This document shows, in pieces, positions 20,480-32,214 of a stretch of DNA of 64,000 bases. The position numbers and the translations under genes are program-made. Position 1 is the stretch's first letter, and each line of letters starts with the position of its first letter. Origin of the DNA: Cephalopachus bancanus (taxonomy: Eukaryota > Chordata > Mammalia > Primates > Tarsiidae). Under the pieces are notes generated by a model. It was given only the letters and a program-made list of their open reading frames with translations, ran no database searches and was not told where the DNA came from. The DNA is taken from NCBI GenBank assembly GCA_027257055.1, contig JAPVLO010000040.1, positions 394,501 to 458,500 of the forward strand. Reading direction: 5' to 3'.

Positions 20480-21513
20480 TAGACAAGCCTTCTCCATGTG
20501 CCAAAATAGTGCCTTCAGCCTGCCCCAGGACTACGTAATTACAACCCTTGATTGAAAAGAAAAAGACTGCTACTTCTCTGTTGCTAACTTGAAAGAAATC
20601 CAGGCAAGGTCTCAAACTGCTTGAAAAGCATTAGACTCTTCCAGTCTTCTGGACATGTGAGGCATTACCAAAATCATTTGGAAGGAGAAAGGAGTACCCC
20701 AAATCATGAGATTCTGACAAGAAGTTATCACTACATATATAATACACACATGCTGTCAAACCAACATTACAACATAATTTCAACATCTTCAAAATAAAAT
20801 ATTTTAAGTGATAAAACATGGGCTATTCTAATACATAAAATCAGCTAAATCACAATTATATTGCTGTTCAGTAAACATCATAAATTTATCATCACATGAG
20901 AAATTAAATAAAATATAAGCTATTAAGTTTATTTTATGGAGAGATATATCATTTCTATTATCAGATTGAATCTTGCCAGTTATTATGCCTTGGTTTGTAA
21001 TGTGAGTATGGATATTATAGCTTATATGCAGTATCAAGGGATCATAATGTTATGATATTTTTGCCCGTCTCAATGTACTTTGCTACTATATCCTCAGAAG
21101 ACTAAAGTTTTTCTTGCTGAATGATGTTTAATTGACACTTAAAGAGATATTCTAAGTTCTAACATTTCTATATGTTAAAGCAACATTGCAAAAACATGTT
21201 TATATTCCACTGGGCACATACCTTCAAGATGATAAATGTTGACTGTTTCGATCCAAAACATACCATAACACTTTCTTGGATGATTATAATCCAAAATAGT
21301 GGATGAAACTTTGTAATAAAGAAGAACAGTTTAGTTTTTTCTAAAACTACGATTTCTTAGTACAGATTTCTTTACATTTGCAATAACAATTCAGAAGGTT
21401 ATCACAAGAAGCAGAAGAAAGGAATGGTGAAGTAGAGAAGGAGAAAAAGCCAACAAAGGAAATGTTACTGAGCTCGTTACCACTGTGGTTACCTGAGGAT
21501 TAATCCCTACAGG
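20480..21513. other. AT-rich unassigned DNA
   Basis: No gene or named repeat is recognised. Confidence 0.4.
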
Positions 21514-21523
21514 AATCCTCTAA

Positions 21524-21841
21524 CAAGCCAGGCACAGTGGCACATGTCTGTAATCACAGCGTTTTTTGAGACTGAGGTGAGAGAATTACCTGAGCCTAGG
21601 GGTTCGAGACCAACTTGGGCAACTTGGTGAGACCTAATCTCTATAGTAAATTTAAAAAGTAGCTGGGCATGGTGATACATACCTGTAGTTCCAGCTACTT
21701 GGAAGGCTGAGGTGGAAGGATGGCCTGAGCCCAGTAGGTCAAGGCTGCAGTATTCGTGGGCATGCCACTGCCCTCCAATCTGGTCGACAGAGTGAGATTC
21801 TGACTCAAAATAAAACAAAGCAAAATAAAAAACAAAAAAGA
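21524..21841 (+). mobile_element. Alu SINE (older tarsier-type)
   Basis: The dimer runs from CAAGCCAGGCACAGTGGCACATGTCTG to GACAGAGTGAGATTCTGACTC with a (AAAACAAA)n tail. AATCCTCTAA flanks it at 21514-21523 and about 21842-21851. The right arm reads GTATTCGTGGGCATGCCACTGCC. Confidence 0.94.
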
Positions 21842-21851
21842 AATCCTCTAA

Positions 21852-22993
21852 TGAAATGGTGGGATATTCCTCAGATTTTTCCCTGTAAATGATATCTCTG
21901 ATCCCCTATAGGATGAAGATTAACCCCCAAGGCATCGATTCTCTTAACCTCTAGGCACTTTCACACAAGCCAAAAAATATGCTGCAGCTTAGGCAGATGC
22001 CATAAAGAAAAAAAAATAAGGGTACTATGGAATACCACTGCAAAGTAGAATATAGGACTCAACAGGCATGCAGCTGCCCACCAAGACATTGATGAAATTA
22101 AAGGTGAGTCGAGAAAATGTGACACAATAAAGGAAAATAAATCTGCTTATGCTTTTTGTCCCAAACTTCTTGTATGAAACACCTTTTAATATCATATACA
22201 TTTTGGGAACTACTCTGATAAGCCATTATGCAAAAACAGACCAATAAGGGACAGGTTTCCAAAATGGAACAAGGACAGTGGCAAAATTTTGTCAAAATGA
22301 AATGTTTTAAAACTTAGGGAATCAACAAATAATTGGCAACAATCCAAGGAATATGTATTCAAGAAAAAAATGGCTGGCTTTTGATAAGACCAGGGAAATT
22401 TGTGATGTTTTACTTTCCCTATTTCCTTCTTCCTCTTTTCAGTTCCACAGAAATCTTGAAAAACAGCTGCCTTGCATTGGCTGTAGCTGTGGAACCAATC
22501 AGTCTAGCAAACACTGGAGATAACAGACAGGGTCTGGAATTCTCTAACAAGTCTCAACTAATAGCATCATACTATTTGACCTACCCGCCATCTACTTGAA
22601 AAATTCCCATTTATAGGGCTGCTCATTATTTGACATGACTCAGTACTCGTTCAGTAAGAAAAGGTTTACCTTCAGGGTGTTTGTTAGGAACAATCTGTGG
22701 CAACTGACTAATATTACAACAGTCTGTAGCAGTGATACTAGAATGAGGGGGAAAGAGAAAAGTAAAAGAAAAAAAATCTTGAAAGGAAGATCTGAGAAAT
22801 AAGAAATAAAGAAATTTTTAAAACTTCCACATAGTGCTAGGCATGTAGAAGATTACATGCATGTGCAGGGATGTGCACATGACCAGTAAAGGCTTGAGAA
22901 GGACCTAATCTCTGCCTTCTGAATGACCTTGAAGCTTTACACAGGCGGAAAATAGAGACTTAGTCAGAGTTGATGGTCCTGATGATGGTCCTC

Positions 22994-22994
<1 letters not shown>
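21852..22994. other. Unassigned non-coding DNA
   Basis: The 88-codon frame at 22333-22599 shows no known domain. I see no confident repeat before the CA array. Confidence 0.4.

Positions 22995-23042
<48 letters not shown>
22995..23042. repeat. (CA)n microsatellite
   Basis: A pure AC dinucleotide run of about 23-24 units. Confidence 0.98.
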
Positions 23043-23044
<2 letters not shown>

Positions 23045-23094
23045 CCTCAGCAAAGGATGAAAAACTTATTGATTTAAGGAATTTGTGGGAATCT

Positions 23095-24218
23095 CTGCCC
23101 AATCTTTAGCTGACCACTAGGCAAACTGGACACAGAACTCATGATTGCTCAAGAGAGGGAATACAGACTTTACAGAATTAGTCCAGAAAAGTTACTACAT
23201 AAACAAACAGCAGCAGCAGCAACAGATCCTGAGGAAGGGGAAATCTGATTTCCAGAGATGACACATTATATTATTTCATATTTGCAATTTTCAAAAAAAA
23301 ATTATGACACATGTAAAGAAATAGGAAAGTATAACTTATACACAGGAAAGAAAGCATTCAATAGAAACCACCTCTGAAAAGGAAGAGATAGTAAACTTAT
23401 TAGACAAAGACCTCAAATCTGTTATCATAAATATATTCCAAGAACTGAAACAGGAGAGCAATAACTGGTAAAATAAAAAGCTAAAAATTATTTTTTTAAA
23501 AGAAAAATTCTGGAGTAGAAATTCAATAAATAAATGCAAAATTCATTTTGAGAGCAGTTCAACAGTAGATTTGATTTGTTAAAAAAAAAATCAGCAAACT
23601 TGAAAACAGGTCAACTGAGTTTGTCTAATAAGAGAAACAGAAAGGGGAAAAAAAAATGAAGGTAAATGAACAAGGAAGGAACACCATCAAGCACCCCACC
23701 ATACTCATAATGAAATTTCCAGAAGAGGAGAAAATGTGACAGAAAGAATATTTGAAGAATTAATGGCTGAAAATTTCTCAAATTTGTTGAAGAACATTAA
23801 TCTAGCATCTAAGAAGCTCAATGAATTCCATCTAAGACAAACTCAAAGGGATACACTTCTGAATACATAGTAATCAAATTGTCAAAAAACAAATGCAAAA
23901 GATAATCATAAAAGCAATAAGAGAGAAACAACTCATTATGCACAAGGAATTCTCAATAAGAATAACAAATAACTCTTCATTCGAAACTATGGAGACCAGA
24001 AACCAGAAAGCAATGGGATGATATATTCAAAAGCTGAAAGAAAAAAAAAATCATCAACCAACAATTCTGTTTCCAGCAAAACTACGTTTCAAAGGTAAGA
24101 AATATTGAAACATTTACAGGGAAACAAAAACAGAATTTGTCTCATGCAGATCTGCCCTAAAAGAAACACCAAAAAGAGTTCCCTCAGGTTGAAAGAAAAG
24201 GACACTAGACAGTCATTC
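23095..24218 (+). mobile_element. Old L1M (L1ME/HAL1-like) fragment, left part
   Basis: The text matches the ORF1/5' part of old mammalian L1: GACAAACTCAAAGGGATACACTT, then TAATCAAATTGTCAAAAAACAAATGC, then CTATGGAGACCAGAAACCAGAAAGCAATGGGATGATATATTCAAAAGCTGAAAG, then TTCCCTCAGGTTGAAAG. The reading frame is lost. A younger L1 interrupts it at 24230. Confidence 0.75.
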
Positions 24219-24692
24219 AAATTACAGAGAAAAGATATCTGCACACGTATATTTGTTGCAGCACTATTCACAGTAACAAAAACATGGAACCAACCATGCT
24301 GCCCATCGAAGCCGGACTGGATTAAAAAAATGTGATACATATACACAATGGAATATCATGCAGCCATAAAGGACAAACATATGGATGGATGATCAACAAC
24401 TTGGATGGATTTAGTCTATCATACTCAGTGATATATCATAGAAACAGAGAACAGAGTACCATGTGTTCTCACTCATAAGCGGACCTTGAACAATTATCAT
24501 AATACTATAAGAAGGGGTTTGACAGTAGTGGGAAACTGCCAGGGAGGGAGGTGGATTGGCAGTTGAGAGAAACTGCTAGGGGAAGGAGGGGCACACCTCA
24601 TCAACAAGGGAACCTGCATAATCAACATTTTTGTACCTAACCTTGAATTGCACCCCATATCTTTAAAATAAAATTCAAAAAAAGAATTAAAA
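24219..24692 (+). mobile_element. Younger L1 3' end, 5'-truncated, inserted in older L1M
   Basis: The insert starts near 24230 with AAAGATATCTGCACACGTATATTTGTTGCAGCACTATTCACAG, which is L1 ORF2 3' sequence. It continues through GTGTTCTCACTCATAAGCGGACC to a 3' UTR ending ATCTTTAAAATAAAATTC and an A-rich tail. The short run AAATTACA at 24219-24226 recurs at 24693-24700 and is the likely target-site duplication. Its 3' UTR is shared with the minus-strand copy at 27904-28450. Confidence 0.88.
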
Positions 24693-25436
24693 AAATTACA
24701 CAAAGAAATAAAAAATACTGATAAAGGTATCTACATAGGTACATATAAAAGACAATATAAATATATTTTAGTCTGAAATTATTTTTCTATTTGATTTAAC
24801 AGACAACTGCAAAAATCATAGTTATAAAACTGTGTTGAAGAGTTTGTAATGTGTAAATATGTATTTTATGATCACAATAGTATAAATAGTAGAGAGAGAA
24901 TGAATCTATACTGGAGCAAAATTTTTTGTGTACTATTGGAATTAAGTTGAAATTAAAATGGCAGACATAAATCCTACCTTATCAGTAATTATATTAAACA
25001 TAAATAGATTAAAACTTCCACTAAAAAGACAGAGATTAGTAGGATGGATTAAAAAACATGATACAACTATGTGTTGGTTAAGACAGACACGCTCTAAATT
25101 CAAAGACACATGTAGACCGAAGGTAAACGGAAGGAGAAAAATATACCAAGCAAACAGTAACAAAAGAGAACTGGAATGGCTATACTAACGTCACACAAAT
25201 AAACTTTAAAACAAATATTGTCACTACAGATAAATAAGATCATGTCCTCATGATAAAAGTGTCACTTCATCAAGAAGATACAACAATTGCAAACACATAT
25301 GCATCTAATAGCAGTTTTGTGAAACACATGAAATAGTGTAACAGAATCAAGGTAAGAAATAGACACCTGAACAATAGACATTAGAGACTTCAGTATCACG
25401 TTTTCAATAATGAATAGAACAACTAAACAGGAGATC
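24693..25436 (+). mobile_element. Old L1M fragment, right part (endonuclease region)
   Basis: CCTACCTTATCAGTAATTATATTAAACATAAATAGATTAAAACT, then GTAGGATGGATTAAAAAACATGATACAACTATGTG, then GAACTGGAATGGCTATACTAACGTCA, matches the 5' end of ORF2 in old L1. It continues the element at 23095-24218. The 76-codon frame at 24958 is an endonuclease-domain relic. Confidence 0.75.
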
Positions 25437-25439
25437 AAC

Positions 25440-25717
25440 AAATAGGCTTAAAGAGGTGATTAAGGGTAAATGAAGTCATAGGGTGGCGTCCTAATACAAT
25501 AGGACTGATATCCTTATAAAAAGACAAAGAGACTCCAGGGAGCTTGTTCTCTCTCCCCTCACATGCACAGAGTAAAGGTTCTATGAGGGAATGACGAGAA
25601 GGGGCTGTCTGCAAAACAGAAAAGAGCTTTCATCAGGAAATGAATTTAACTTAATCTTGGCCTTCTAGCCTTCAGAACTTGGAAAATAAATGTCTGTTGT
25701 TTGAGTGATGCAGACTG
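25440..25717 (+). mobile_element. MLT1-type MaLR LTR, partial
   Basis: GAGGTGATTAAGGGTAAATGAAGTCATAGGGTGGCGTCCTAATACAATAGGACTGATATCCTTATAAA, then CTTGGCCTTCTAGCCTTCAGAACTTGG, is the MaLR/MLT1 LTR minus its 5' end. A second LTR starts directly behind it. Confidence 0.78.
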
Positions 25718-26090
25718 TGATGGTTTTCTATGGGAATCTGCTATTATCAGAATGTTTGTGTCCTCCCAAAATTCATATGTTGAAATTCTAACCTAAGATG
25801 AGAGAATTGGGAGGTGGAACCTTTGGGAGATGATTAGGCCATGAGGGTGGAGTACTCATAAATGGGATTTGTGTGTTTATAAAAGAGGTGAGAAAGACCC
25901 CTCACCCCTTCCACCATGTGAGAACACAGCATGAAGGCTCCATCTATGAACTAGGAAACAGGCTTTCACAGACATTGGATCTGCCAGCACTTTTAACTTA
26001 GACTTCCCAGCATCCAGAACTGCGAGAAATAAGTGTTTGCTGTGTATAAGCCACCCAGTTTATGGTATTTTGTTTCAACCATCTGAAGAG
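25718..26090 (+). mobile_element. MLT1/MST-type MaLR LTR
   Basis: GTCCTCCCAAAATTCATATGTTGAAATTC, then GGAGGTGGAACCTTTGGGAGATGATTAGGCCATGAGGGTGG, then TTATAAAAGAGGTG, then TTAGACTTCCCAGCATCCAGAACTGCGAGAAATAA and CCACCCAGTTTATGGTATTTTG, is a nearly complete MaLR LTR. It abuts the preceding one head-to-tail. Confidence 0.85.
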
Positions 26091-26154
26091 TAAAATGAAG
26101 CCCAAGTGGACTAACTCAGTCGCATAACCAGGACTTGAACACAGAACTCCAACA

Positions 26155-26330
26155 TCTTTGTTCTTTGTTACTTCAACAAATAATAATTGAGTGAAGCACT
26201 GTAATACACCTTGGAGTTGGAGGGATAGTGGAGAAGACATGACCATGACCTGTACATTGTGCAGGATTATAGGGAAAGCCAGATATTGAAACAGATAAAT
26301 AATAAAATTAATAGCACAGCTGTGAAACTA
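26155..26330 (+). repeat. Ancient repeat (tattgagc/catggag type), family not named
   Basis: CAACAAATAATAATTGAGTGAAGCACTGTAATACACC, then GATAAATAATAAAATTAATAG, follows a common old repeat (CAACAAATATTTATTGAGCACC, then a terminal AATAAACAA run). A relative lies at 62555-62720. Confidence 0.4.
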
Positions 26331-27052
26331 ATGAGGAACTGAGAGAGTAAAAAGTCTCTTAGATCCTTGCCAAGATTGAGATTGGAAAGTTGGAAAAGAC
26401 AGTAACAGAGAAACCTACACTGTCACTTGTTAGTTACCCAAGCTGGTCTTCAAAATCTTTGCCTGAGCCTGTGTTGTGGGTCAGAAAGAAAATGTGATGT
26501 TTTGGTATAATGTGGTGGTTCAGCCTATATAATCAATCATCCCAAGCTTATCATAAGTCCCTAAACCATTCCCAATCAACTATTGCTCGAAGATTGCTTA
26601 ATAGGATTGCACAGAAAGTGTCTTAGCATCTGTCACTGCCCAGAGGGGAGTCATTTTTTGGAATCCCAGCAGAAAATGACTCTTGCTACCAAAAGGATTT
26701 TAAAATCCCGTCTCCCAAGATACAGCAAACTAATAAAGTGCCACTTTCAGATTGAAGAGAGATGTGAAGTAAAATCCAGTCTCTGACCCCAGGAGCTCAT
26801 GCTAGACCAAGAGCTACAACATCACTTAATTCCAGTCAGCATTATGCAGATTGTATCTGAGAGATGCAGAAACATCCAGAACAATTCATTGGTAAAGATT
26901 CAGGATGTAAAGTCTGCAGTGGGAACAGTGGCATAAGAGAAAACTGAGACTCAGTGGCAGTCGCTATCATTATGGAGAGTACTTTGAGAATGTAAAAAAA
27001 GAGGCCAGTCCACTCTAAGTCCACAAATGTTCAGTATATCTTTATTTGTGAC
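26331..27052. other. Unassigned non-coding DNA
   Basis: No gene or named repeat is recognised. Confidence 0.4.
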
Positions 27053-27522
27053 ACAAACACACATACACACACACAAACAACACACACACACAGGAATCAA
27101 CCCAAGTATTTTTCGATAGGAAAATGGATAAGCAAATTCTAGTATATCCTTACATGAAATACTACTCAGCAATAAAAAGAATAAACTATTGATATTCACT
27201 AAAACAAAAATGAATCTCAAAATAATCATAATGAATGAAAGAGTCTATACAGAAAAAAATGTATGCATACATACAGTACAATTCCACTTATGTAAAATAC
27301 TAGAAAATGCAAACTAATGTGTAGTGACATAAAGCAGATCAGTGGATTTTGGAGATGGGGAAGTGGGAGGGGAAGGATTACAAAGAGGTATGATGCGTTT
27401 GTTCACCATGTTGATTGTGGTGACGGTTTGATGAGTGTTTCATATAATACAACTTATCACCTGTTTCATATATGCAGTTTATTATATATAAATAATACCT
27501 CGATAAAACAGTTTTAAAGAGT
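27053..27522 (+). mobile_element. L1M 3' end with impure (CA)n
   Basis: After an impure CA run at 27053-27092 comes AAATGGATAAGCAAATTCTAGTATATCCTTACATGAAATACTACTCAGCAATAAAAAGAATAAACTATTGATA, then GATCAGTGGATTTTGGAGATGG, ending CCTCGATAAAACAGTTTTAAA. This is the ORF2 end plus 3' UTR of an old L1M. Confidence 0.82.
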
Positions 27523-27903
27523 GAGAGAGAACAAACTCACATTCTCCTGAAACTCCTTCCTTAGCTACATTAGTGGCCAAGGGTTCTCAATGAGGAGAGT
27601 GTAAAGACATATCAGATCCCAATTTGCATTGATTTCCTAACATTTGTGAAATAAACTAGAAGGGTATCTCACTGAGGAGTCCAGAAGTATTGGTATGGTC
27701 ATTCTTTCAACACATCCTGTTGTTGTGTTTATAAAGTCTAAGTTAAAAGAATTCATCATGTACTCATATCTGGGAGCTGAGGTGGATGGGATTACCTGAA
27801 TTTTATTCATTTATTTATTTTAGTGTACATAAGTTATATCTTTACTGCTTAATTTTGTGTCCATTTACAATTATTTCCATGGACAAATTTGAAGTAGAAT
27901 TAT
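27523..27903. other. Unassigned non-coding DNA
   Basis: No gene or named repeat is recognised. A short TTTATTTATTTA run lies near 27807. Confidence 0.4.
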
Positions 27904-28450
27904 TATTTTTTTCTTTTTAATATTTTTATTTTAAAGATGTGGAGCACCATTCAGGATTAGGTATACAAATATTCATTATTCAGGTACCCTTGTTAATAAG
28001 GTGTGTCTTCCCTTCCCCAGGCAGATTCCCACTACTGCCAATCCTGCTCCCGCCCACCCAACAGTTTCCCTCTACTGCCAATTCTTTTCTTGTACTATTA
28101 CAATAATTGTTCAAGGTCTACTTATGAGTAAGAACATGTGACACTCAGTTCTTTGTTTCTGTGAAAGATCACTCAGTATTATAGACTCTAAGTCCATCCA
28201 GGTTGCTGTGAAGTTCATGATTTTGTTCTTCTTTATGGCTGCATAATATTCCATGTGGATATGTACATTTTTTAATCCATTCCTCTTTTGATGGGCAGCA
28301 CGGTTGGTTCCATGTTCTTGCTACTGTGAACAATGCTGCAACATACATATGTGTACAGATATCTTTTTTTATAGAGAGATTTGAGTTCTTCTGGGTAAAT
28401 TCCCAGTAGGAGGATTGCAGGATCATATGGAAGGTCAATTTTTAGATCTT
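27904..28450 (-). mobile_element. Younger L1 3' end, antisense, 5'-truncated
   Basis: Read on the minus strand it gives ATATGATCCTGCAATCCTCCTACTGGGAATTTACCC, then GCAACATTGTTCACAGTAGC-type text, then GGAATATTATGCAGCCATAAAG and a 3' UTR with GACCTTGAACAATTATTGTAATAG, ending ATCTTTAAAATAAAAATA and a poly-A. The 3' UTR matches the copy at 24219-24692, so both belong to one lineage-specific L1 family. Confidence 0.9.
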
Positions 28451-29429
28451 TTCATGACCTGAGTTTTAAAGTCAGGATATTGATACCCCAAACAGATGAG
28501 ATCAGATGGGGCAGTCCCCTTGGGAATCCTGAAGAACCATCTGCTTCCACCTCCATTGACTATACTTCATAGTCAGTATTCAAACTGTTAAGAGATGCGC
28601 TGTTATGCTCCTGCCTCTCAGGCACTGTCCACGATGAGTCTCCGAAGCCCTGAAGTCTCCCTCCACCCGCTGTGAGCCAGCTACTTTGAGAACTTTTGCA
28701 ACTCTACTGTGCGACTCCAAATCTTGCCTCCTCCTCCTCCTCATTCTCCTCATTCCCTCCAGCTGCAACTCTAATCTGCCACCTCAGAAGCTTCAAACTA
28801 AAAATACATCTCAGTCTGGCTCTGGACCCTGAAACTCTGCCCCCAGGAGCTTTATTTACTTTGCCTGCATTCTTATGAAAAATATGATTCACCATCCTAC
28901 AGTTCTATAGAGGCCAGAAACAAGAAGAAAAGAAAACCGGCTGAAGTTGTCACATGGATGACCTGAACAAGACATAAGATTTCGTTCCCTGAGAGTGGCT
29001 CAATTTAGCAAATATGATCTCTGCACCAGCGGTGAGTAAGGCACTTGGTCAAGCTCTGGAAGGAAAGAAAAGCTGAGCAGGAAGACTTCCTGCCCTCAGG
29101 GAATGTGTAAAGGAGTCCCTGGGGGAAATGTGTTGTTGAAAATGAGGGGGAGAAAAGAGTGCTTTGACAGTCCAGGGGAAGTCAAGGTTATGATCTGGAC
29201 TTCCCACAAAAACAGCCACTTCGCTGAACATTCCAAGATGAAAATAAGGGAATCTGTTCAATGTAAACTCATGGAGACAAGAGAGGTGAGAAAGGACATG
29301 GCGGCAATGACAGGGACAGCTGAATTTTAGACAATGGAAAGCAAACATACAGGGCAACTGACCTGCTGGAGCAGGTAAGTTTAAACCTGAGCCATCAAGA
29401 GGGTGTCAACAAGAAACAAGCTGCTCCTC
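28451..29429. other. Unassigned, moderately GC-rich DNA
   Basis: I recognise no repeat. Short overlapping frames on both strands at 28580-28895 include low-complexity (TCC)n text at 28729-28760 and are unconvincing. The 102-codon reverse frame at 29049-29357 has no domain. Confidence 0.4.
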
Positions 29430-29930
29430 ACTGACTGTCCAATATCCCTCCTCTCCCTTGCTCAGAAAAGAACCCAGCTTTGCCTGGAGGAGTGACTAAT
29501 AAACCCAAACAATAGGTCCTCATTGGTCCCAGCCAAGCACCATACTTGTGGTCTCTACTTCTCTGGTCTCCCTCATACAGAGGTACAGTCATGTTACCAG
29601 TTCTGGTCAATAAGGCTAAAGCAGAAGTCTTCCGGGGCTATTCCTGAGAATTATGTTGCTTTCTTAATAAAAGGGAATATGCACAATTAAAACTATCACC
29701 TCCCCTTCCCTCCTACATACATACCTTCTTTCTGCTTGGAATGTAGCCGTGGTGGCTGGATTTGCAAAAGCCAATATGAAAATCTGAAGGAAAGATCAAA
29801 ATAATTGCAGACCTGACCCCACATTCTAAGATGGTTGAAGCAATGTAGACACTGCTGACTTCAGACTTCTTGGTATGTGGTGGATGGCGGTCGTGAGGGG
29901 AGAAACTATTGTTTCAGTCACTGTCCTCAG
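29430..29930. repeat. Possible old LTR-like repeat
   Basis: The text TTCTTTCTGCTTGGAATGTAGCCGTGGTGGCTGG...CATTCTAAGATGGTTGAAGCAATG resembles an old LTR family (GGCTGGAATGCAGACGTGATGGCTGGAGC). Boundaries and name are unknown. Confidence 0.35.
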
Positions 29931-30439
29931 GTTTCATTACTTGAAGTAGACTGCAGTCCTAGAAGATTCCTAAACAATTAAGATCCCTAAAACTAGAGAG
30001 AGGCAAAGAAAATGTCATGGTGATTAGTAAGTCCCTGAATGACAGCTGTGGAGCAGACCCAAAGCCATCAGAGCAAAGAGGGCAGGAGCAACCTAGACCC
30101 AGAGGGCTCTGAGAAGTATATACGAGGGGAAAAAGAAGAATATTGTGCTACACAATGCACTTGATGGGATGCAGAGGTGATTTAGACTTTTTGGGGAGTT
30201 TAGGTATGACTTATTGGTAGGTACATAGAAAACTAAGCAAACAAAAACAAAAGATAGTTGTTAACTCCAAGGGGAGAGAAAGAGCAGAGATAGGGTAATT
30301 ACACTCTGCTGAGTAAAGAATCTTTGAGCAATGTTTTCATAGTCATAATGTCATCCACACTGAATTATTTACCAAAAAATTGTTCTAAAACTATTTTCAG
30401 AGGCTGAGGAAAGGGAACATGAGTGAAAAGGGTCTATCA
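29931..30439. other. Unassigned non-coding DNA
   Basis: No gene or named repeat is recognised. Confidence 0.4.
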
Positions 30440-30580
30440 CTATCTTTCTTTAACAGATGAGAAAATGTGGCTCAAAGACTTTAAGCATTAAGCAACATGT
30501 ATAGGTCACACAAGCAACTAGCAAGTAGTGGATGAGGGTTGACACCAGCTCCATCTGATTTTCAATGTCTATTCTTTCTT
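30440..30580 (-). repeat. MIR remnant
   Basis: TTAACAGATGAGAAAATGTGGCTCAAAGACTTTAAGCATTAAGCAACATGTATAGGTCACACAAGCAACTAGCAAGTAGTGGATGAGGG is the reverse complement of the MIR core. Confidence 0.65.
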
Positions 30581-32044
30581 TTCCTCCTCCATCTTGGTCT
30601 ACAATACCCTTCTAGTGAATGCATTGCTGTCTCCATATTCTCAAGCAATGGAGGTATGTGTCCAAGTTCAGTGACTCACTGGCTTGGAAAGGAGCCTGCA
30701 GAACTAACATCCCCCAGGTAATGGGGCAGAGCAGCAGCCCTCCTTGGCCAAAGAAATTAAATGAATTTTCATCCGTTCCCTTAAATTATCCTTCTTACCT
30801 CTCGAGAGACTCAGCAATCAGAGAGAGCAGGCAAAGAAAGGCAGTGGGCTCGGAAAGGTCAATGATACTGAAAAGCACCGAATCTTCCTCCATTAATGTC
30901 CTAATTGTTTTTATCACCAGTTTTCACTCAAACGTCAAACTTAATCTCTGCCTTTTTCCTTTCCCAGGTCACAGATGTTTAATATTCCTTACTAAGACAT
31001 AATGAACCTTTTTATGTCACTGTAATATTTAGTCTCTTTAAAACATGATTAGCTGTATCCGTTGTGCAATGCAGGGATGACTAGAAATTTGGAGAAGGGA
31101 TCCCAGTAGACGGATATTATTTCCAAACCAAACTGAATGGGAAATGGCAGAGTTCAGTGCTGATAAACTACATCATTAGCCTTGGGTGATGGTAAAACTG
31201 TGGTCAAAGAATAGCAGAGAGTTGGGACGTTAAGGACTTTGAAAAGTTATCGGAAAAGATTTATCATTTTTGGTGAAAGTCTGTTTTCCAAGTGAACAAT
31301 TTTTAAAAGTATGCTAGCTTACTAGAATTTTCTAAAGAATTACTTCAGTCTATGTTCTTCTAAATTGTGGGGCCTATCTTCACTGACTCATTTGGCAAAA
31401 ATGTGCTCACAAGTCAATGAGTAGGTGATTGCTCATAAACATCATTGAAATATGTGAAGTGCATACTTATGTGTTTGTGCAAACAGTTGTGAAGATGCAC
31501 CTATTGCTTATTTTTTCTTATTTCTCAAAGTAACTTATGTTATCACATGCTCATGAAAACATACACACTGTTTTTATGATACTCCAACACAAGAAAGGAC
31601 TGATAAAACAGTAGAACATATTCTGGAGCTATTTGTGGAAATTTCTCAAATTTTCTACATTTCACTCAAGATCTATCACATCAGTTACAGTCTAGGATTT
31701 CACTCTTGATTCTTTGTCTACATTTTTTACTCTGCCAATGGCTTTAGATTCGAGACACCCCATGAAAAATAATTACAATATCTGATGTTCACTGTGAACT
31801 ATAAGTAATGGTAAAACCCTCAGAAAGAGGAGATGTAGCCACTGAATGGGGTAGGTGATGCATTTTTATAATTGTCAAGACATAAATACCAGTCTCTACT
31901 TTGTCATTTGCCAAAATAATAATAACTAAATGCTGATAATATTATTAGAACGATAAATATTGGAGAAATGGCACCAACTAAATTTTGGCCCCCACCATGG
32001 GCCAAGCAAACTACTACCCCAAATCTGGCCAATTTTACTTCTCT
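30581..32044. other. Unassigned non-coding DNA
   Basis: The 127-codon frame at 30619-31002 has no domain. Most of the stretch is AT-rich and unique-looking. Confidence 0.4.
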
Positions 32045-32195
32045 GACATTTGAATCCATCTTTCTTCATCCCTATCACCACTACTAGAACTCAGCACCTC
32101 AAATCTCAACTGAACTGATACTATGGGTGCCTCTGAATTGGTCTCCCTGCCTCCATACTGATCCCTAGCTTTTAGGATCAATGCTATGTTCATGA
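32045..32195 (+). repeat. L2 LINE remnant
   Basis: CTGATACTATGGGTGCCTCTGAATTGGTCTCCCTGCCTCCATACTGATCC matches L2 text ending CTGGTCTCCCTGCCTCCAGTCTC. Confidence 0.55.
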
Positions 32196-32214
32196 CATAA
32201 AAATAATCTGGAAG

